From Allium sativum (lineage: Eukaryota > Streptophyta > Magnoliopsida > Asparagales > Amaryllidaceae), in the NCBI GenBank assembly GCA_030737875.1, contig CM060912.1:203311231-203375230 (forward strand): a stretch of 64,000 nucleotides of DNA. The letters run 5' to 3'. The translations under genes and the position numbers were made by a program. The first letter of the stretch is position 1. Each line of letters opens with the position of its first letter. Positions 58,626 through 64,000 of this stretch are shown piece after piece. Below the pieces are notes generated by a model. It was not told the DNA's origin. It saw only the letters and a list, made by a program, of their open reading frames with translations, and did not search any database.

Positions 58626-59342
58626 CATTGAATCTATGTATTATTTTTTCAGAATTTAGATATTCTTACTTCCCGCCATCCACAATCTCATATATATCAT
58701 AGCTACTGTATTTCAAGCATATATATAATAACAATACTAACGTATATACCCAAGCATAATATTAATCTCAAATCATACATATATAGTCCAATATATACAA
58801 CATCCAACAAAACATAACAAACCAACCTCGTCCAAACCAACATAAACCATCATCCGAAACAACGTCTAAACTAACATCCAAACCAGCAACTATATATACA
58901 ATCCATCACAATGTATTAACCAAATCCTCACCTTCTCAAAGCGTACATATACATAATAGCAAAACATAACAAATCATACTTCAAACCACTCCCCTTCAAA
59001 ACCACCAGATGAAGAAAAATGCTCGTCTGATCTATGAACTCCCCCAAATGCTAGTTCAGCTCCTCTATCAATACGTCACGACAATGATCATGTTCATTAA
59101 GCATAGCGATGTAGGCTCATAACTGTGCAATTTCCACTTTGTCTTGAGCCCTTTGGTAAGCCTTCTAAGCTGTCTTAACCTGTAAACATATTTTAATTTT
59201 CAGTGTTCTCAACATCATAATTGTATATAAATTTCAATATCTATTAAATTATCAGAGGAAATATAATATATGTTTACTATAATCTATCACAATGTGCAAC
59301 AATTTTGAACATGCAGCTGAATAGTTATTTTAAAATTTAATT

Positions 59343-60700
59343 TAAAATTGCCACTTGGTTCCCAAGTCCATGTGCCTGTTTCGGGTCGGTGGATCCATGA
59401 AAGCCTCAAAAATGGCATCCTCCTCTTTAGCAGTCAACTCAGTTTGTCTAGTGTCCTCAAGTTGTTGTGCCCATGGTTGCTGGAACTTTTGTTGTTATGC
59501 AAAATACCGTTGATTTTAGATAACATAATTTAATTAATTTATAGCTTTTAGTTAATTATGTTATATTTATGTATGCGACATTTGCTTTATCATCATGGTC
59601 CCAGAAGTATAAAACTATGTCTGAGTTGTCGGTCTGACTCACCACATGAGTATGCATTAAAATATCCCAATAAGACACAAGACCACCGCGCTCTCTCTAA
59701 CTAAAATATGCACATATAAATATATGTTATATATTGTTATATTATATATCTTTTGACAATTGGGAACTTAAAATCTTTAACTATTTATTTTAGTTAATAA
59801 ATATACCAAGTCCTCGCGGTGATGCTCGCATGGCTTGGAACCACCGCAATGTGTGATGGGGTTCTTGCTCTTATTTGCTAAATTTCTCTATGACTCCCTT
59901 TGTAAATTTAAGTTGAATAAAAACATTTTACAGTTTAAATTTATATATTAAATGCGAAGAACAATTAAAATTAAATATATGGTAAAATTATTTGGAATGC
60001 CTTATTGCTCCACCATCTGACAAAATCGTCTCATAGAGCAATGCTCATCCAATTAAGCTTCTTTCCAGCTGTTTTTAGGACATTTATTGTTTCTTTTTGG
60101 TTCTTTGCAATTTTATTGTTTTAATGGCGCTATACAAGGGAAATGCCTGCCTCCTGAAGGTCTAGTACACCCTGCACGTTTGAGAAAATAAGAGTAATGC
60201 ATTTTTATAAATAGTATAAACATGAATTGATATACAACAAATCATTTTCCATGACTACATAATGTATAAAGTGTTCCTTATAACTTGAAAATTTTGTAGA
60301 TTCATACATATCAAGAAGTACTGCCAAATAATCTCTTTCATGTTATCTGGAATTAACATCCACTAGGCTGACAAGACGTCATGTGACTCATGTATGCCTG
60401 TCGTGGTATGCCAAGAACTATGGTAGATGGCTCTAGCTCAAAATCTCCGTGTTAAACAAAAAAAACATTTAATATTTCATGACTACTATATATATAATAT
60501 ATGGTACAAAAAAGAAATTTAATTTTGAAATTTAATACTTATCCTTCATTTGCTTTCGACTGCAACCACACCATATGACGCGCTAGCTCCTATGATGGGC
60601 CACTGCCATCACTATCTCCAGAAGGACCAGACCCTCTTTGAGAGGAAGAGTGCGACCAAGAATGTGAAGAGGTATGCCTACGTGACGACGTATCTATAGT
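59343..60700 (-). pseudogene. TNP1-like (Ptta/En/Spm) gene of the CACTA element
   Basis: Exon-like pieces on the minus strand, in order: SRRHTSSHSWSHSSSQRGSG (about 60700-60590), ARHMVWLQSKANEG (to 60548), ELEPSTIVLGIPRQAYMSHM (about 60440-60375), FVRWWSNKAFQ (near 60000-60030), ITHCGGSKPCEHHREDL (near 59820-59870), a piece with SYWDILMHTHVVSQTDN (59600-59700) and AQQLEDTRQTELTAKEEDAI with FEAFMDPPTR (59343-59500). Ser-rich region, W-W-F motif, GGSK and HTH motifs match the plus-strand pseudogene at 43-46.7 kb. In a working element the product binds subterminal repeats. Stops between and within pieces show inactivation. Confidence 0.65.
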
Positions 60701-60854
60701 ACATGTTATAGACAAACATTATAGCAGAACATAAAAGAATTACGTAAAATATACATTATGACATATCCTAAAAGGACTATGTGATACATATCATATTAGC
60801 AATAAATATCATTTTTAATGTAAACAGTTAACGTTAAAAACATAAATTTACTTT

Positions 60855-61622
60855 CTCAAAATGTAGGTTATTGTAGTCCTCATCACTTTCAGATTCAAAC
60901 TCTATTTTGTACACTATTTTTTGTTCCTTTATAGTCCCAAATGCTTCAATTAATGCATTTGATTCATCATTTAGAGGTCCAAAATCCATGTGATCATCGG
61001 TTATTATTAATCCTCTATTTTCCTCGATATCTGCTTGATAAGCTTGTTCATCTGAAATATTTCGTCCATCAAATGTAAAACTTGCCTTTGTTTTAAAAAC
61101 AGCCGGTCAATTAGTTTTATCTCTTCTTAAAGATGGCTAAGAAGCATAATAAATTTGAGGAGCTTGTTTGGAAGGTACAAAAGAATCGTACTTATAATGA
61201 CGTGAAGTATGTTTTATTTCTACAAGATTATATATTGGGTACTTGTTGATTCCAAAACCAAGAACATTGCTAAACTAGTTGCATTTAAACAAAAATAATT
61301 CTTCCACGGGTCTGGTGAAATACGTCAATTGCAAAACCCGAGTTAACATGTCATAAAAATCATTTATATAATTATTTGGGTCATCACTACCTATAACAAA
61401 TACACTAGTATCATTAGTTAATTTTTCAGCATCATATTTTTCGGTATTAAATTTATATCCTTGACAAAGAATATTGGAAAGGTCTGGACTTTTCTTTTTG
61501 GTCCTATGACTAAATGTTTCAATCCTTCGTCTACCACACAATTTGTCGTGTCAAACGTAATTAGAAAACCAAGTAGCGAATTCTTTGTCGATATCATCGT
61601 TTGGATGTTGTGAATCGTAAAC
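60855..61622 (-). pseudogene. TNP2 transposase, C-terminal part with DUF4216
   Basis: A single frame runs about 255 codons with four stops. It starts with HPNDDIDKEFATWFSNYV, then has LCQGYKFNTEKYDAEKLTND, DFYDMLTRVLQLTYF and ELFLFKCN. It continues through VEIKHTSRHY, QAPQIYYAS, PAVFKTKA and an acidic tail (ESESDEDYN). This order, with G-Y-x-F-x-T and L-F-K-C-x-W, is the DUF4216 region of CACTA TNP2. At least two stops (after FLFKCN at 61275-61277 and after KTN) fall where the family has Trp, consistent with TGG to TAG/TGA. A donor AAA/GTAAAT lies at about 60854. The protein would be truncated. Confidence 0.85.
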
Positions 61623-61623
61623 A

Positions 61624-61942
61624 TTACAATTATAGAGTAAATGTTGCATTATAATTAAAATACACATCTACATATTTGTTTATATGCATGTGTAGATGAA
61701 ATAAATGTATTAAGATGCCCATGTGCATATTTCTTTCTTTTGTTTTAATTGGATTTCAAATCCTTCTTATAGACTTAACAAATTTGTTGATTTTAAAAAT
61801 TTCCTTACTTTCACTAGGTCTCATATTTTTATTTTCAAATCTAACTGTCTTTTCACTACCAATGCTTTATCAGCGTCTGTTGATTCCAATTAGTGATTCC
61901 TGGTTTTTCATAGCCTATTTACTCTGTTGTTCTCTATCATGC

Positions 61943-61989
<47 letters not shown>

Positions 61990-62440
61990 CTATTTGTATG
62001 TATATATATATGTTGCTATTTGTGATATCTAGGTTAGTTTTTTTGCTTATGTTTTGTCATTGTTTGTCTTGGTTTTATTCTGACTAATTTTTGTCTCTCG
62101 TTCTATTTATGTTGTTTATTATTTTCTTTTTGCATTCAATTACATTATTCATCTTCTGTGAGCTTCTTTTTTGCGGTAACAGGTTTAGGATAGTTTCTCT
62201 CCTTCTTTTTGGACTCTAGTTTATAGGTTTTTGTATTGTTGCATATTTTTTATTTGGACATTGGTACTTAGGCATGGGCGGTTACTCTTTCTTTTTTATT
62301 GTAAGGGGTGGGTTTTGCTACCTGTCAGGCTTATTGACAGCTCTTTTTTAAGTGTGGAATAAAATTACATGAATGCCCTCCTCCCCGTAGTATCACACAT
62401 TTCTCTCAAAAAAAAAAATATTACAACGAATATGTATATT
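61624..62440. other. TNP2 intron with inserted T-rich sequence
   Basis: It lies between TNP2 exons. It contains a pyrimidine-rich plus strand, a (TA)n run (61950-61984) and an A-run (62408-62418). A plus-strand frame (61715-62032) ends in the TA repeat and is not credible as a gene. The segment may include a small unrecognised insertion. Confidence 0.4.
61950..61984. repeat. (TA)n microsatellite
   Basis: About 35 bases of TA repeats, with a second shorter run at 61999-62010. Confidence 0.95.
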
Positions 62441-62442
62441 AC

Positions 62443-62540
62443 CTAACAAATAGTGCAACTTTAGCACAGTTGAGAAGAACACATGTTTGTGCTATTTGAT
62501 AATCTCTACCATCCAACCATACTTCCATACACTTATCAGC
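62443..62540 (-). pseudogene. TNP2 exon (middle part)
   Basis: The minus strand reads VWLDGRDYQIAQTCVLLNCA and then KVALFV before a donor TTAG/GTAATA. The phrase D-G-R-D-Y-Q-I-A-Q-x-x-V-L-L-N-C is characteristic of TNP2 between its DUF4218 and DUF4216 regions. The frame breaks upstream (TGA near 62560). Confidence 0.8.
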
Positions 62541-62615
62541 AGGCGATCATGTTTTTTAAAAATAGATAAAGTCGCTTGACAAACATCTTAATCAAGCCTT
62601 CATCATTGCACACAG

Positions 62616-62900
62616 TGTAACAACCCGTCCGGAATGGACCTAAAAACGCCCATCAAAGCTTAGAGCCATTCTAAAAGGGTTGTTAAACGTAACACTTTCA
62701 AACGATATGTTCACATGATCAATAGAATAATGAGAGAAAAAATGAAGCTTATTCTTCGAGTATGATTTGCAAATCAGATCTTTAACTCGAGCTTTCAGTC
62801 TCACTTTTTTCTTTAGATGATTTAAGTACTTATTTTAGATTTTTTTATACATTTAATTAAATCAATATTTAGCGAACTAAATATTAATATATCTTTCAAA
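62616..62900 (+). repeat. Possible LTR fragment inside TNP2
   Basis: TGTAACAACCCG (62616-62627) equals the native start of the element B LTR. GGGTTGTTAAACGTAACAC follows about 60 bases later. The sequence then becomes AT-rich up to the DUF4218 exon. Only the start is recognisable, so this is tentative. Confidence 0.25.
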
Positions 62901-62913
62901 TGAATACTTCCAT

Positions 62914-63295
62914 TCATTGCATAGACCCTTGAAGACATGCTTCAAATGGAAGATGAATAGGTAAATGCTCCATAACATTAGAAAAACCTAAAGGAAATAT
63001 TTTCTCCAGTTTACAAAGAAACATAAGGATTTCTTCCTTAAGTTTAAGTAGAAGATCAACTTTTAATATAGTAAAAGAAAGCTCTTTATAAAACATACTA
63101 AGTTCTGTTACAACAGTCCAAACTTTTACGGGTAACAGTTCTTTGAAAGCGATGGATAACAAATTTTCCATCATAACTTGACAATCATGGCTTTTCATCC
63201 CGCTAAATTTATTGTTCTTATAGTCGACATATCAACGAAAATTAGAAGACATACCATTTGGGAATCTTAATCCTTTTCTTGGCAAAACGGATGGG
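62914..63295 (-). pseudogene. TNP2 transposase, DUF4218 region
   Basis: The minus strand reads LPRKGLRFPNGMSSNFR, a stop, VDYKNNKFSGMKSHDCQVMM, ELLPVKVWTVVTELSMFYKE, KEEILMFLCKLEKIFPLGF and VMEHLPIHLPFEACLQGSM, then a stop. KSHDC near the start and the CxLExIFPxxFF...HLPxHL phrase are the DUF4218 signature of CACTA TNP2 transposases. From the Met at 63198 the frame is open for 94 codons. A TGA lies in FR*YVDY upstream. The N-terminal catalytic part would lie further right and is missing. Confidence 0.88.
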
Positions 63296-63732
63296 GTTGA
63301 GTGGACCCTTACCACTTTTATTAATATACAGAAGACGAGTACATAGGTACAAAATTAGAGAAAACAAATAAAAAGATAACATAAATACACACGGTATACC
63401 AAACATAAAGGAAGCTAAACAATGATCACTAAAAAAACCTAAAACTGCGAAGCACTACAGTAGCTTTTCAGTTTCCAAAAATGCCTGGATCAAATGTGAA
63501 TTTTAGATACTTTAGGCCATCTCGAATATCATTCCATATAAGTTGCTTGAGTTGGCTATTGCTTGTTTCCTGTTCATGATCAAAGACCCTGATATTCCTC
63601 TCATTCCATAGTTTGAACAGTGGTTTCTTCAAAACATAGGTGATAATTCTTGCTTTGTTAGATCTTCCAGAAGTTGTACTTCTAATATTTCCCCATTGTA
63701 ATGAACTACTCCATAGAGTATTAACACAACCA
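63296..63732 (-). pseudogene. LINE (L1-type) reverse transcriptase 3' end
   Basis: A minus-strand frame without a start runs from about 63732 to a TGA at 63468-63470. It contains LQWGNIRSTTSGRSNKARII and LFKLWNERNIRVFDHEQETS, ending FDPGIFGN. The L-W-x-E-R-N-x-R-x-F phrase is the end of the zinc-binding RVT region of plant LINE proteins. About 170 bases of 3' untranslated sequence follow, to roughly 63300. The upstream part is cut by the CACTA terminus at 63733. No poly(A) tail is obvious on the left. Confidence 0.75.
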
Positions 63733-64000
63733 CACTACAAGAACATACCAATATCGTGACGGACAGTGGCGACGGCTAGCGACGGCTAAAAAAGCGGCCC
63801 TCGCAAGCCGTCGCCAACCGTCGCCTAAAACAAATAAAACCGGGAGGCTACAGGAAAACAGATCATTCACGAAACCATCCCAATCTCCCCCAAATCAAAC
63901 CCCGATCCCCCAAACCCTACCACCCCACGCCCTGCCGTCGCCAGCCGACACCGCCGCCGCCGCCTAACTGATTCCTCCCCCCTTCGGCCTTCTCGAGCTC
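63733..64000 (+). mobile_element. Start of another CACTA element
   Basis: CACTACAAGAACATACC begins at 63733, interrupting the LINE frame. Subterminal words GTGGCGACGGCTAGCGACGGCT and their complement AGCCGTCGCC follow within 90 bases. The rest is GC- and CCCC-rich. The element continues beyond the window. Confidence 0.82.

Larger units (their letters stand above)
58385..63295 (-). mobile_element. CACTA (En/Spm) element with TNP2 and TNP1-like genes
   Basis: The left end CACTACAATAACG (58385-58397) is a CACTA terminus. Subterminal repeats (CCAATGATTACCAGCCGTTGG, TTGGAAGCCAGTGG, GCCGTTGCCAGC) fill the next 240 bases. Coding runs on the minus strand: TNP2 first (63295 to about 60855), then a TNP1-like gene (about 60700 to 59343). 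This is the usual two-gene order. The 5' half of TNP2 and the other terminus are missing beyond the LINE fragment at 63296. Many stops make it inactive. Confidence 0.8.

Noticed and set aside
61715..62032. 105-codon hydrophobic frame
   Set aside because: It ends in the TA microsatellite (Ile-Tyr repeats), is T-rich throughout and lies in a TNP2 intron.

Overview
This window is nuclear DNA from a flowering plant, probably a eudicot. The evidence is the AT-rich background, several families of plant LTR retrotransposons, CACTA (En/Spm) and Helitron DNA transposons, a LINE fragment, and short pieces recognisable as plastid matK and a CRLK-type receptor kinase. I see no intact host gene. Almost everything is transposable-element sequence, much of it nested.

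Layout. 1-6815 is the 3' end of a chromodomain Ty3/gypsy element (element A): integrase C-terminus, polypurine tract, then a very long 3' LTR of about 5.9 kb. It abuts a decayed CACTA-like element (6816-8495, resuming at 19583-20778), which is split by an 11.1-kb Ty3/gypsy element on the minus strand (element B, 8496-19582). B keeps an intact gag-protease frame, but its pol is broken and has lost RNase H. 20779-23893 holds a lone LTR-like block related to B. 24342-36153 is a structurally complete 11.8-kb element with two almost identical 4.26-kb LTRs, a GGAGG target-site duplication, a tRNA-Met primer site and a polypurine tract, but a 3.3-kb interior with no gag or pol. That is the architecture of a LARD (large retrotransposon derivative), and its near-identical LTRs imply recent movement. 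It sits beside a decayed copia element (36154-38939).

The second half: 38940-42700 has LTR-like fragments. 42960-46715 is a broken TNP1-like (Ptta/En/Spm) gene on the plus strand. It is interrupted first by a 2.5-kb non-autonomous CACTA element (43628-46139, TAA duplication) and then by an 8.1-kb Helitron-like element (46716-54813). A receptor-kinase exon fragment lies at 55088-55237 and a 0.9-kb relative of the Helitron at 55893-56828. A plastid matK scrap lies near 57.4 kb. From 58385 a CACTA element runs on the minus strand with TNP2 (DUF4218 and DUF4216 regions) and a second TNP1-like gene, both inactivated. A LINE 3' fragment and the start of another CACTA element close the window.

How the parts relate. 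Element A and the LARD share polypurine-tract flanks, LTR end sequences and an LTR motif, so A-type elements are candidate donors of the enzymes that move the LARD. The two TNP1-like genes are paralogues, and comparing them confirms where the Helitron interrupted one. Boundaries given to the base rest on matching termini and target duplications. Where these are lacking the coordinates are approximate.
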